Below are positions 33,566-45,257 of a stretch of DNA of 64,000 bases, piece after piece; position 1 is the stretch's first letter, and each line of letters begins with the position of its first letter. Below the pieces are notes generated by a model that worked only from the letters and a program-made list of their open reading frames with translations, did no database searches and had not been told where the DNA came from. Source of the stretch: Bimuria novae-zelandiae CBS 107.79 (taxonomy: Eukaryota; Ascomycota; Dothideomycetes; Pleosporales; Didymosphaeriaceae). Position numbers and translations under genes: made by a program. The DNA lies in assembly GCA_010015655.1 (NCBI GenBank), contig ML976808.1, forward strand, positions 1 through 64,000, given 5' to 3'.

Positions 33566-35929
33566 AAGGTTATTTCTAAATCCTCTCTTATTATCGCACT
33601 AAATAGCAACTACGTTAGCGTTATATACACGCTAGATCCTACGGATTAAGGACATAAACTAACGTATAAGGGTCATCTTGTCTTTTCGCTTAACTATGGC
33701 GATTTTATGCCACTTTAAGTACTTATTTATAGAGTGCAGGGCGTACTTGCTGCCGTCGATACACTCCTCTCCTATAGGGATAATGTAGATAAGGTCTATC
33801 GCGATTTAATAGAACGGTTTTTGTGCGCGGCGCCTTAAGATAATATAAGTTATTTAAGTCTTAATATATATCTTATATCGACAGTCCATGTGTTCTCTAG
33901 TTAATTAAACACCTTTAACGTTTAATTTAAAATAGTTAACTGCTTTCTAGCCTAGATAGGCCTAGATATAATAAGCAGCACGCTAATTAATAATATTAGT
34001 AGGCTTTAGCGCGTACGACGGGCGGTATAATGCCCTAAACGTACTTAATAGTGAGCGTAGAAGCGATAGCGGCGGTCGATATAACGGTTTAGTATCTATT
34101 AGCCAGTGGCCTCTATTATACTCGAGTTAGGCGATAACGTTTAATAGTTAGCGCATGTACAGGACATCACGGCTAGAGTTAAAATAGATAGACTCTGTAC
34201 GGCAGCGAGCAAGTCCTAATAAGCTTATAAGAAAACCTTTAACATATATAATATGCGTTAACTCTAGCGTTTATATCCTATATAGTATTTAAGCGACGAG
34301 TTCCATCGTGCCCTAAGCCATAATTAAGATTCGGCTATTACTAGCGTGAACATAGTAACGTTACGGATTATCGTTTATCCTCTTCTAGCCATGCCATAAC
34401 TCTATATTAATAACGTGGGTGTTTAACCCTGGATTGACGATTTATTAGTTAAGGAGCTTAGCCTTATCAGCGTCGTCTCTAACCATTACTATAAGCTCTC
34501 CGTTAGGCTCAGCGTTATTATCTAATATAATTATTTTTAAATTATTGTTCGATTGTTCTTCGAGAGATTTAAGAGATTTAGGCTTAAAAGAATTAGCTTA
34601 ATTAATACTAATGTATAATAGGCTAGTAATTACTATAAACGTGTTGCTGTTCTCAGCAGGAGGATTGCTATTATTAACTTATAGTAATCTAGTATTCTAA
34701 GGTTATTAGGCTACCTACTTCCTAAGAGTAGTCTTAATACGTATATTAATCTTAGAGTCCTTTTATGCTTCCTTAACCTTGCGTATAGCCTTAGCTATAG
34801 GCTAATAGTCCTTCGGACGTTATAGGTGGCGTGGGTTAAGAATAAAGCAGTTAGTGTACTAATACTTCTTTTTATAGATATAGTTTCTAGGTAGCTTATC
34901 TCGGTTACGGCTGCTACCGCGATTACCTTTTATAAGCTATAGATTAACTTGCTTTACAACTCTAAGCTTAGTAGTAGCTATTACTAGGCCTATTAAGTGT
35001 GGCTTGGTGCGTAGTAGATATGTAGTTATCTCGGCGACGTACGTCTCTAGAGATGCTATCTTAGTAGTGGTGCCTCGCGCTTTATGCTTAAAGATCTCGC
35101 GTAGGCAGGAAGTGGCGTATTCCTAATTAATTACCTTACAGGTAATAAGGAAGTCCTCTTATAGTTAATTACTATTAGTCTTAGGCAAGCTAACAGCCTT
35201 GCCCTAAGCTATAATATATACCTAGTCTAATAGCTATTACTTAATCTTCTTTATAGCTCGTGGCGCAGTCTTAAGAGCGTTATACTTATTAGTAAGCTCG
35301 TGGCGACGTGTCGCGTTTATAGGGTAAAAGAACTTCTTAAGTGTAACTAGTTAGTTATACAGGGTATCGTGATCCTTAATTAGGTGTATATAACATGTAG
35401 TAATTATCTTACTAATATCTATATTTAAGTTAGCTAGTGCCTTTGCTTAAGTGCGATACTTAGTATAGTAGCGTTCCTATTAATTATATTCTTATTAATA
35501 GGAATCTCGATTGTTAGCGGATAAGTAAGAGAGTCTAGTAGCTTTAAGCTTATAATTAGTAAGTTAAGGCTTAAGAGGCTTTTATAGCTTAGGAAGAGTC
35601 TCCTTTGCTATATTAGGGTTAATATATTACTAGAGGCTATGTTAATTAGCGACGTCTTAGCGAATAAACAACTAGGTAAACTAGTTGTCTAGTGTGTTTA
35701 GAACGATAGTGACTCGCGTTACAGCGGGGTCGAACTTAGTAGCCATTGCAGAGGCTATAGTCGACAGTATTTAATAGATCTAGGCAGAAATCCTAGTATG
35801 TGTGCCGTAGGGATACGCAAGTAAACAGGTGCGTCGTGGAGAACGCGGTATAGTGACGTGCAACTTGTGAGTAAAGTAACGTTATAATAGTAGGTAAGAA
35901 TAATCCTAGGTGCAAGCTAGGCTTATAAC

Positions 35930-36117
35930 TATCGCGGTGAGTAGAGCTGGACAGTACATAAGGAAATTAAAGGATTAAACTAAAGTTATACTATCTAGGA
36001 ACTACAGATAGGTGCGCAGGCATAAATAACACTAGTCCTGGATAGGTAAAAGGTAAGTCGCAACCATGCCAAGGTAAGAGTAACTATCTTATAAGGTAAG
36101 GGCCATAAACCGTGACA
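35930..36117 (-). repeat. Copia II 5' LTR
   Basis: Partner of 27524-27716. It begins TGTCACGGTTTATGGCCC on the minus strand and its last bases have become TA. The leader and Gag start lie just downstream at 35929-35746. Confidence 0.9.
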
Positions 36118-38165
36118 TTCGATAATAGTAATAACCTACTAGAGGCTCTAGAACCTAACGTCTAAGGATTACAGGGCTATTACGCCCTCCCCTAGGACCT
36201 ATACCTTTCCCCTAAAGAGGTTAAGCGTAATATAATAAGAGTCTTAAGTACCTTACCTAGTATAAATAGAATTATTATTTACATGCTCACTGCATGCTGG
36301 CACTATATTTAGACGTATCTTACTAGCCTATACTAGCACTATTTGGCCCTTAGCTACTTCCCCCACGCGTAGAGGGTCGCAGAGGTCGTTATAATACCTA
36401 AGATAGGCAAAAAGGATAAATTCTCCTCTAGATTATAAAGATCTATCGCCCTGCTATCCTACCTTGGCAAGGGCCTAGAGAGAATCTTAGTAAGGAGATT
36501 TACCAGCACTACCGTAGCACACGGCATACTAAGCCCCTAACACGGGGGGGCTCTCCCTAAGAGATTAGCCATAGACCTAGTAGCTGCCTTTACACATAAC
36601 GTAGAGGACGCCTTCTCTAACAGCCAGCACGTTATTATGGTTACTATAGACGTCTAAGGCGCCTTCGACGCACTTCTTAAAAATTAACTTCTATACAGGA
36701 TAAAGGCCTAAGAATAGCATAATAGCGCCCTCCTAATTATAAAAAACGTCCTCTAGGACTATTGCGTCTAAGTGTAATTAGGAGAAGCCACTATAGCGCC
36801 CTACCTAGTATAGTGCGAGACGCTATAGGGCTCACCACTATTACTAGTGCTATACACACTTTATCTGGTAGAGCTACTTTAGCAAGACCTTACTAGGCGC
36901 TTTAGGTACGCAGACGATATCTGCCTCTATAGGTAATCTTATTCCCTAGACTAGAACGTGGAAATGCTGGCAGAAGATATAGGCGCCATAAATTTCTAGG
37001 GAGACGCTAATTACGTGGCATTTACCCTAGAGAAACTCGAAATAATACACCTAACTAAGTAGAAAAGTAACTATTCGCCACCTATTTAAATTAATAATTA
37101 GCTTATCCTCTAACCTATACTACTAGATAAGGCGCTACGCTGGCTAGGTGTTTACTTTAATAAAAAGCTTAATTTTAAAATATATATTATTACCTGCGTA
37201 GCTAAAGGACGCGTAGTCGCACAGCATATTTATAGCCTTACTAGGATTTAGCACGGCCTACTAGCCAGCTTATTACGTAAAGTAGTAATCTTATGCGTAC
37301 TACCACGCCTACTATATAGAAATAAGGCCTGGTATAAAGGGCGCACGAAGCCCCCTAAGATTATAAAAGCTACGTAGAACCAAAAGGTTAGCATACGACT
37401 CAGGTAGCATATCGCCGCCCTAGAAAAGGCCCTCATAATAGCGATTAGAGGCGTCGTCCCCGCCTACCACACCACGCCCACTGCCACGCTATATAGAGAC
37501 GTAGGCATTTCCTTAGTAGCTATAGCGCTTAAAGAGTGCAAGGCGAGGTTCGCTATACGCCTATACTACGTTAATAAAGATTACCCGCTTATAGCGCGCA
37601 CGCGACTAATTATAGTATATAGAGGAAGAGGCGCTAGACGCCTATAGCGCCTATATATAAAAGTTTAACTACTCGCATAGCTATTTGCACTAGTACCCTG
37701 CCCTATACTACTATAATCGCACTATTCTAACTAGTGCCGAATAGACCCTATAAATAATAAGCCTAAAAAGCTCGCTACTAAAGAATTTAAATAATGGTGG
37801 ACAAGCCTGCCTACTAAGATAATTATAGTGTTCTTAGACGGCTCGGAACAGCGCACAGAAAACGGCGAGCGCTACGTAACCTATAGATACGCTATGTACT
37901 AGGGCCAGAGTTTACTGTATATAGGCAAAGGCTCCCTTAATACGCGGGCCCACGTCTTCGACGTAGAAGTAGTGGGGGCCTAGAGAGGTGTTTAACACGT
38001 GCTATAGACTTAGGCGCACCGCCTAAGCCAGATCTAGATGTGTGTAGATAGTATATTAGTTATCTAGGGCATTAGGGGAGACCCCGCGCTATTATCCTAG
38101 TGGGCCTTTATACACTGTTAGGAAGCCATAGATACCTAGGATATTTAAATCTAATAGTTACTAGG

Positions 38166-38389
38166 TGTCCGATTATATGGCCTCTATCTGTTGTGGATAT
38201 AAGGCTGGAGCACTCTCTCTTTTGTACTATTCTAAATAGGGCTAGCGCTGCAGCGGCACTTATTTAGAGCCTCGTATATATCTATATTCTAGACACAGAT
38301 AAAACACGAACATTATTAATAAATTATTATAACTATTAATTCTTATTATTGCATTATCTTAAAGTGACAGAACACTATTAAATTTAATA
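38166..38389 (+). repeat. Copia C 5' LTR
   Basis: Begins TGTCCGATTATATGGCCTC. The last bases read TTTAATA where the partner has TCTGACA. It contains CTCTCTCTTTTGTACTAT. Confidence 0.92.
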
Positions 38390-38431
38390 ATTAAGAGTCT
38401 TACTGCCTTAACTAAATCTTAAGAAAGGATA

Positions 38432-41400
38432 ATGTCGCTGTTAACACTCCGCGACTTAATAATTATGTTAACTAATTACACTAACTACACACTATAGCTG
38501 CTGCAGCTAAAAGCGCGATGCGAACTAATGGATATATAGCCTATTATTAACCTAGATAGAGCCAAACTCCCACGTAAAAGGCCGACACCGCCGTTGCCGC
38601 CAGAAATAGCGAGTTACTAACTAATTATCCGCGTAAACGACGACAATCAACAGAACCCTCTAACACGCCTATTAGAGCTATTAAACTCAGGACTTAAGGC
38701 ATATAAGGAGGACATTAAGTTCTATAAGATACAGCTTAAAGACTATAAGATAAAGGACAAGAAATACCGCGAGGAGAGATTAAGTCTTAAGAAAGTGGTT
38801 ATCCATATCTAATCTACTATATTACCACACCTGCAACGCAACTGCTGCAAGCCTGGAGAGTAAATCTAGTAATAGATTACGTCTCTAACATAGACTGTAG
38901 GCGTTAATAAAGAAGACAAGCGGGATAGAGCAAGAGCACGATACCTATAGGCCCTTAAGCTAATAAGATAACCCTTAAACTAGGATACCTAGCTGACTAA
39001 GTATAATTAGGCAGCTATAGAAGTAGAGACGAATAATGTCGCTAAAGTATAATTAATCTATAATACTATAAAGAACTTCCTAACTACGATTATAAAGGCT
39101 GCTCCCACTTAGGGTGTGTCCTTTTTAGAAACTGGACGCCGAGACGCAGATATAATAAGGAAGGAAATAATAAAACGCTTTTAAGAATACATGGTAATAC
39201 TCTACCTAATTAAGGGCAAATAGCATAGGGGCGCCTTTGCTGCTAGTAAGCTATCTCTTACTATTAGTAGTGTATTTACCTTGGGCACTAATAGGGACGC
39301 CTCTTACGCTGCTAAAGACGCGCTATCTTCCACGAATAACTAACGTGGATGGGGGAGACCTTGATAAAAACGATTCTTTAGTTAAAGCACTATATTTAAG
39401 CAGTCTTTAATAGAGGATATAACGATAGTTAAAGGTAAAAAATGCCCTACTTGTAAATAAAGGCATAGTCTAAAAGACTCCTTCTACGCATATCTAGATC
39501 ATGCACTAGAGTGGTTTAGGCCACGACCTGGCTTTGTAGATATGGTATAATACAGAATCTAAAATAATTTACATCTACAAGATGAGATAAGGAAGGTGAA
39601 AAGACTAAAGTCTTAAATACCTAGAATTAAATTATTACATACTCCCACTCCAACTCGAATTACTAAGGCTAATAATAAGTAATTAGACGGACGTAAGATT
39701 ACTAAAATCCTAGCGAGCTTCTAAGCCGCATCCTTCTATAATAAATTAAACACGTACCTATTGCGATGCTTAGCCATACTTAATTTAGGCGTAACCTGCC
39801 ATATCTTTAACAACATTAATCGCTTTATCTCATACCGGCCACCGGCGTCAGGAGACTTTATATGGGCAGGGAATACATAAATATAGATCTAAGGATACAG
39901 AACTGTCTATCTTAACGTATAGAGTGCAAGCGGTAATTAAATAATATAGCTAGACAATATTACCTATTGCCCTAATTTACTTTGCAATCTTGTATCGTTT
40001 CGATTACTCCAGAGGCAAGGCCTTTAGTGGGACATAAGGGCAGACCTAATAACTCTAAAAAGAAGAGACAATACTATGCTAGCAGAACTTTAAGAGTTAT
40101 ATAGATAGTAGGTGCTAGAATATAGAATAAGGCTAGTAAGTAGTATTCCTACTAATACTGCGCACGCCACTTACAAGACTAATACACGCACTAAACAAAG
40201 ACTATAGAAGGCAGACGCGTAGACCTGGCACTAATAATTAGGCCATCTAGGCCCTTAGGCCCTTAAACACCTCGTGCAGCAATCTAAGAAAGTAAGGATT
40301 AAAGGCCTCCCCACGGTTAAATGTAACGCCTGCGGCAAAGCAAAACTAAAATGGTAAATACGCTGGCAAGCCAGGGAGCGAACTAAAGGCCCTGGCGAGC
40401 GAGTCGTAATAGACTTTTACGACTATAAAGTAGATAGCTTAACAAGAGAGAAGAGCTAAATACTAATTACTAATTAATTCTCTAGCTTCGTATAAGATTT
40501 CTACTTTAAGGATAACTGCCTAGCACGGTTAATTATTAAATTACTTAGCACTTTTGTACGGTTTATAGAAGTATAATATAACGTTACGGTAAAAGTAATT
40601 AAATCTAATAACAAGATCTTCTCTATTAAGGCTAATATTAAGAAGTGGTGCGCGGCGCAAGATATTAAGATTAAGCTTTTAGCACTAAATACTTAAGCAT
40701 AAAATAGAGGAGTAAAACGCTTAAGGGGTGTAATTAAGGAGAAAGCGCGCGTAATGCGACTTAACTTTAATCTACTATAGTAGATATGGCCTGAGATCAC
40801 GCGAGCCACAGTCTACCTATATAATTAAACGCTAAACTACACTAACTAATAGTAATCTTTATATAAAGTGTTCTTTACAACAGTAGCCTTTCAGAATAGT
40901 ATTGTTACCTAACCAAAGAAGCCTAATTAAGCTTACCTGAAAGCATATGGCTGCAAAGCGTTTACGATAACTAACGACATAAAACGCGGCAAAAGCAGGC
41001 TTTAGAGGCTTGACCCTAAAGCATGGATTGGCTATCTTGTTAGCTACAGATTAATTAATATCTGGAGAATATAGATTCCCTCTCTAGCAAAGACGATTAG
41101 TACTCGCGATGTAATATTTAATAAGGATACTATGTTTTTAGGCAAAACTAAAGACCTAATAGATAACCTTATGCATAGTATATTGGAAGAAATAGTAGCC
41201 TAGGTGCGATTAGTAGAGTTACCTACCTCACCTTAATAAGAGCATGCCACTGAGTCCTTCTTTAAGGATGAGACAATTAGTGAAGCGCCAGAAGAAGAGG
41301 CTCCTAAGTGCAGATAAGGCAGGAGAGCTAGGTACGAATATCCAACGCCTCTATTAACGCCGCCACTAGTGACACTCCTTACACAACTAATAGCAGGAGA

Positions 41401-43200
41401 TAATTAAGCTATACTACTATAAATAGTGTAAATAGGATAGTTGCAAACAAGCGCATGGGCTGCAGCCTTTATAGCAGGCACTAAAGCTAGTAGTAACGGT
41501 AAATACAAAGGCAAGGTTCTTAATAAGGCGTAGCTTTGACAAATAATTATATTAGGTAAAAAGCCACATCAAAGCGTGCTTCTAGAGCCACCCACATGCT
41601 AAAGCAAGCTCGAAGATCACCCTCTTTATAATATGTAGAAGGAAGCAGAACGATCCCATCTATAGAGCTATAAGGAAATAAAGTCTTAGAGCGAGGTCGT
41701 AGTAGCTCTAGTAAAGGCAGCAGGCCATCAAATCCTCGACTATATATAGGTATACACCTACAAGTTTAATAAACACTATTGACTATAGAAGTGCAAGGCA
41801 AGGCTGGTGGTGCGGGGCGATTAATAGTGGCACCTAACCTTATAAAAAACCTACGCCGTAATACTTACAGGATAATCCTTTCGCATGCTTATAGTAATTA
41901 TAGCTTAGTTTAACCTAGAGCTTATCTAATATAACGTTACGAACGCGTTTGTTCACGCAAAGCTAGACAGAGAAATCTACATGAGAATGCCCCGCAGATA
42001 CTCGCGAGCAGGCACAGTCCTTAAACTACACAAAGCACTATATGGACTACGCATATCTCTACTACTCTAGCAAAGAGAGTTTACATTAACGCTCCGTAAT
42101 ATTGGCTTTAAAATAGTACCCTACGAGCCATGCTGCCTTATTAAGGACAGCATTATTATCTTCTTCTATGTAGATAATCTTATTATCGCCTATTAGAAGA
42201 ATCACGAGCCTGCAGCAAAAGCAGCTATTAAAGAGATAAGAACTAAATTTACCCTTACTAGTAGGAAAGACCTGCAATAGTTTCTAGGAATTAAAATTAT
42301 TAGGGACCGCTTAAACAGAAAGATCTGGCTTTTATAAGCATTATACATCGACAAAATATCGCGCCTTATTAATTACTATAAGATTCGCCATAATACCTTA
42401 ATAGGTTTAATTAAATTACTCCCAAGAACAGGACTAGCTAGTAAGGGTAAGATTAATTAATACTAGCGTAAAGTTAGATTAATTCTCTATACTATAGTTA
42501 TAACTCGACTAGATATCGCCTTTGCAAGCTCCAGATTATTACAATTCTTATCTAACCTAAGCAAAGAGTATTAAGTAGCTACTAACTAAGTTCTCCTCTA
42601 TCTTGCTAATACTAAATCACTAGGTCTTTAGCTTAGGGGTGTAGATACTCTAGAAGTAGCAAGCGACGCATCTTTTATAAATAATACACTTAATCGCAAG
42701 AGTTTACAAGGATACATTATTAAGCTATTTAGCGGCCTAATTGCCTGGAAAGCAAGCAAGCAAGATACAGTCACTATATTAATAATAAAGGCTAAACTTC
42801 TAGCGCTTTTATAAGTAGCTAAGGAGGCTATCTTTACTTCACGATTACTCTAGGAGCTCCAGATCGCTATAAGCAATTACCTAATTATAATTAACTATAA
42901 TAATTAATAAACTATTCGCCTAGTTACTAAAGAGATCGCAAAGCTGCAGACCAAGCTCCGCCATATAAATATCTATAATTACTAGCTAAGACAAGAAGTC
43001 ACACTTAGGAAAATTAAGGTAGACTATTAACGCTCAGAGGACATAGTTGCAGATAGACTTACAAAGGCCCTACTAGTAAATAAATAAAGCAAGTTTCTAA
43101 ATAAGCTAGGACTTAAAGATATATTAGACAAGATTACTAATCAAGAGGTTGCCCTACAGGATCTATAGTAGAGGATAGAGGCCTTTAAGTTGAAATAATA
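38432..43200 (+). pseudogene. Copia C Gag-Pol polyprotein relic
   Basis: ATG at 38432 opens MSLLTLRDLIIMLTNYTNYT, and most of the element stays readable apart from TAG and TAA. The pre-integrase zinc region has LGHLGP.ALKHLVQQSK and CNACGKAKLK near 40240-40350. Integrase follows, with VVIDFYDYKVDSL near 40410. Reverse transcriptase shows LKLHKALYGLRISLLL near 42020 and FFYVDNLIIA near 42160, so the YxDD pair reads Asp-Asn. RNase H has EVASDASFINNTLNRKSLQG near 42655 and ADRLTKALLVNK near 43045. The polyprotein would have provided capsid, protease, integrase and polymerase. It is dead here. Confidence 0.9.
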
Positions 43201-43255
43201 GATAGATAAATAATGCGAAGGTCCAGCTTGAGGATAAGCCCAAGCTAAGGGGGTG

Positions 43256-43479
43256 TGTCCGATTATATAGCCTCTATCTGTTGTGGATATGAGGCTGGAG
43301 CACTCTCTCTTTTGTACTATTCTAAATAGGGCTAGCGCTATAGTAGTACTTATTTAAAGCCTTGCACACATTTGCATTCCAGACACAGACAGAACACGAA
43401 CATTATTAATAAATTATCACAACTATCAATTCTCATTATTACATTATCTCAAAGTGACAGAACACTATCAAATCTGACA
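43256..43479 (+). repeat. Copia C 3' LTR
   Basis: Same length as the 5' LTR and better preserved at its end (AAATCTGACA). Differences between the two are mostly C/T and G/A. Confidence 0.92.
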
Positions 43480-44089
43480 CTAGGCTACATAGGCATTGAA
43501 GGCAATGAGCTAGCTAATTAACTAGTAGATAAGGTAGCTAAGGACCTATGTCCACCCACAGGAAAGGTAGCTAACCCTATAATATTAGGTCTATAATTTA
43601 ATGCGCGCGCATACGTACGCGCTATATAATAAGAGTAGTAGCGCACACGCACACTAAATCTCTCTATATAGTATAACTAGTAGGGCCTAGCATACACCCC
43701 CTCCAGGCAATTGCTAGAGCTGGAGCTTACACGCCCCGCTCTGGCCAAGCTCCTATCCATAAGGACAAGACACGGTAACTACGCCTAGTACTATAGGAAG
43801 TTTAAGCATGATAAGGAGACCCTCACGTGCACCTATAGAGCAGACCTGGCCCTAGACTATATTATACACTGCCCACGGATAGTGTGACGCTTTAACTATT
43901 AGCCACAACGCCTAACACATCCCCTAACAGACACTAGAAAAGGAATATAGTACCTTAGGGCGCTAAGCCTAGGAGAATACGCAACCCTTCTTATACTTAG
44001 TATTAATAATAGCACACGTTAGCAAGTAACTAGCTAACTACGTTATAGGTAAGCGGACGTAAACCCTTACTTTAGGTAAAGTAGATACG

Positions 44090-44437
44090 CTACCTACTTA
44101 TAACTTGCTAAGGTATCTACTATATAAGACTTAGCTCTCTTTTTTGTATACCTATATGCGTGTATATATCTTTCCTTACCTCTAATAAGTCTTAGCATGC
44201 TTCTGTACAGGACTGGGGGCAGCTAAAAGGCCACCCCTTTTCCCACTATTATCACATAAAGGCCAGATTAAACAGCTGAGTCGCCCCTATCTAGAGAGGG
44301 ACAGTAGCAAGAGAGGCCGCTCCTATAGCAGCGGTAGCACTAGCATGAGTGGCCCTTACTAAGTGCAGGGCACGTCTACATACCCCCTGGGAGGTTACAT
44401 AGGACGTAAAACCAATACTACTACTACTACTACTACT
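44090..44437 (+). repeat. LINE 3' UTR and ACT-repeat tail
   Basis: After the end of ORF2 the LINE has a non-coding 3' region and ends in seven ACT triplets (44417-44437). Many fungal LINEs end in a short tandem repeat instead of poly(A). The break between this tail and the Fot1-like coding sequence at 44438 is sharp. Confidence 0.75.
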
Positions 44438-45180
44438 CCTAGTTCGTTGTTCGTCCAGCCATTATCGCTCACTGCGATCGCCCAGTCGCGTGGGATATCC
44501 TCCTCATACCAGGCAGATAGGTGATACTGGCCAGCGAAGATGAGGAACGGCGGGACTGACTAGCCAGCAGCGTTAATAGCAGCAATCGCCGTTACCTATT
44601 TACGGTCGCCAGGCTGGACAGTCTTTGGCCGACCTCTCCTCTCTGACCCTGTTACAACGAGCTGAGTCGTGATCTTGCCTATTATAAAGCTAGCCTTGTT
44701 AAAGTTGTAAACATCATTATCGCAGATGCTATACTTGGCCTTTATCTCCTCCATAAGCTCAAACTAGCTTTTAATTAATATAGGATCCTTATATAGAGCT
44801 CTCTGCCTATTGTACGCTCGATTAAAACGCGTCGTAAGACTATCTATACGCTTAACAAAGTTGCGCGGCTAGTAGACACTAACCTAATTAGCGCCGCGCG
44901 CAGCTAGTAGCTTATTAGCCATATTACGTATAGCTGCGTACGTAGGCGCAAATCCACGTGTATCCAAGTTAAGTATATGTCTAATAATCACCTCCTCCTC
45001 TCGCTAGGTGAGCTTCTTTAAGTTAGGCTAGCAATTGCGTTATAGAGGCTTCCTAGCGCGTCGGTCGCGTAGCGTCGCTTTAGGAACATTGTAGATAGCT
45101 GCAGCACGATTAACGGCTAGAATTTGCGATTTATTAATAGTTAAGATTTTAAGCTGAACGTCTGCTTCGTTTGAGGGCAT
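44438..45180 (-). pseudogene. Fot1-like transposase relic, N-terminal half (copy 2)
   Basis: ATG at 45180 on the minus strand starts MPSNEADVQLKILTINKSQI, an N-terminal psq/HTH domain with RAAAIYNVPKATLRDR. It is followed by REEEVIIRHILNLDTRGFAP, RNFVKRIDSLTTRFN, YNFNKASFIIGKI (catalytic Asp to Asn), SERRGRPKTVQPG, VPPFLIFAGQYHLSAWYEED and AIAVSDNGWTNNEL. It then stops at the LINE tail. It is the same family as 7879-8680, only moderately similar, and somewhat less RIP-mutated. The C-terminal half, with two of the three catalytic blocks, is absent. The 5' leader continues to 45255. Confidence 0.87.
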
Positions 45181-45257
45181 TTAAGAGGTAGTGGGTAGAG
45201 AAATAGTGGTTGTGAGTTGGAGAGGTGCAGAAAGTTGGTGGGCTCGCGACTCGCTTA

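Larger units (their letters stand above)
27760..35746 (-). pseudogene. Copia II Gag-Pol polyprotein relic (interrupted 30410-33573)
   Basis: Gag starts with ATG at 35746 on the minus strand (MATKFDPA...). The sequence runs through Gag and a zinc-knuckle area near 34800 to integrase around 33900-30100. The hAT cuts the gene there. A readable linker follows (29716-29435, MSTATSNQTPKSNKVPKGY), then reverse transcriptase with LILFVYVNNI near 28850 at the YxDD position, and RNase H ending near 27760. The catalytic Asp pair reads Asn-Asn. Stops are almost all TAG or TAA. The plus-strand frame at 27920-28138 and the minus-strand frame at 30308-30550, which crosses the hAT edge, are not real genes. 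Confidence 0.78.
27524..36117 (-). mobile_element. Copia element II with TTCGA duplication, hosting a hAT
   Basis: LTRs lie at 27524-27716 (193 bp) and 35930-36117 (188 bp), and TTCGA flanks at 27519-27523 and 36118-36122. On the minus strand a polypurine tract (GGGGGGTG) abuts the 3' LTR at 27717. The element interrupts LINE ORF2. Subtracting the hAT at 30418-33565 leaves about 5.4 kb, a normal Copia length. It is a different family from A, B, C and D. Confidence 0.93.
38166..43479 (+). mobile_element. Copia C, complete LTR retrotransposon with CTAGG duplication
   Basis: Two 224-bp LTRs lie at 38166-38389 and 43256-43479. CTAGG flanks exactly at 38161-38165 and 43480-43484. A polypurine tract (AAGGGGGTG) precedes the 3' LTR at 43248-43255. 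It interrupts the RNase H part of the LINE. It is the same family as Copia B but in the opposite orientation, 14 kb away. Confidence 0.95.
26200..44060 (+). pseudogene. LINE ORF2 relic: endonuclease, reverse transcriptase, RNase H (in three pieces)
   Basis: The endonuclease (26200-27010) shows GGDFNTKHDIFKPSI near 26750 and SHVLDLSFSNIAF near 26890, the catalytic GDFN and DLSFS motifs of LINE endonucleases. Copia II interrupts at 27524-36117. Reverse transcriptase resumes with PKIGKKDK near 36400, the VTIDV.GAFDALL block near 36645 and an intact FRYADDICLY at 36901-36930. RNase H begins VFLDGSEQRTENGERYVTYR near 37830. It is cut by Copia C and continues GYIGIEGNELAN at 43485. The C-terminal segment near 43760-43870 has SIRTRHGNYA and CTYRADLALDYIIHC. 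The catalytic motifs survive, but TAG codons are frequent, so the copy is dead. Confidence 0.85.
18100..44437 (+). mobile_element. Tad-like LINE (non-LTR retrotransposon) in four pieces
   Basis: One plus-strand LINE can be followed through 18100-19122, 25508-27523, 36123-38165 and 43485-44437. The gaps are exact insertions with 5-bp duplications: CAGTT, TTCGA and CTAGG. Parts appear in the expected order: Gag-like ORF1, endonuclease, reverse transcriptase, RNase H, a C-terminal Cys-rich segment, a 3' UTR and a tail of seven ACT triplets. The 5' boundary is uncertain. No target duplication of the LINE itself could be matched, because its left flank is the four-exon gene and its right flank is a Fot1-like gene. 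Confidence 0.85.

Noticed and set aside
37248..37436. 62-codon minus-strand open frame
   Set aside because: Antisense to the LINE reverse transcriptase region.
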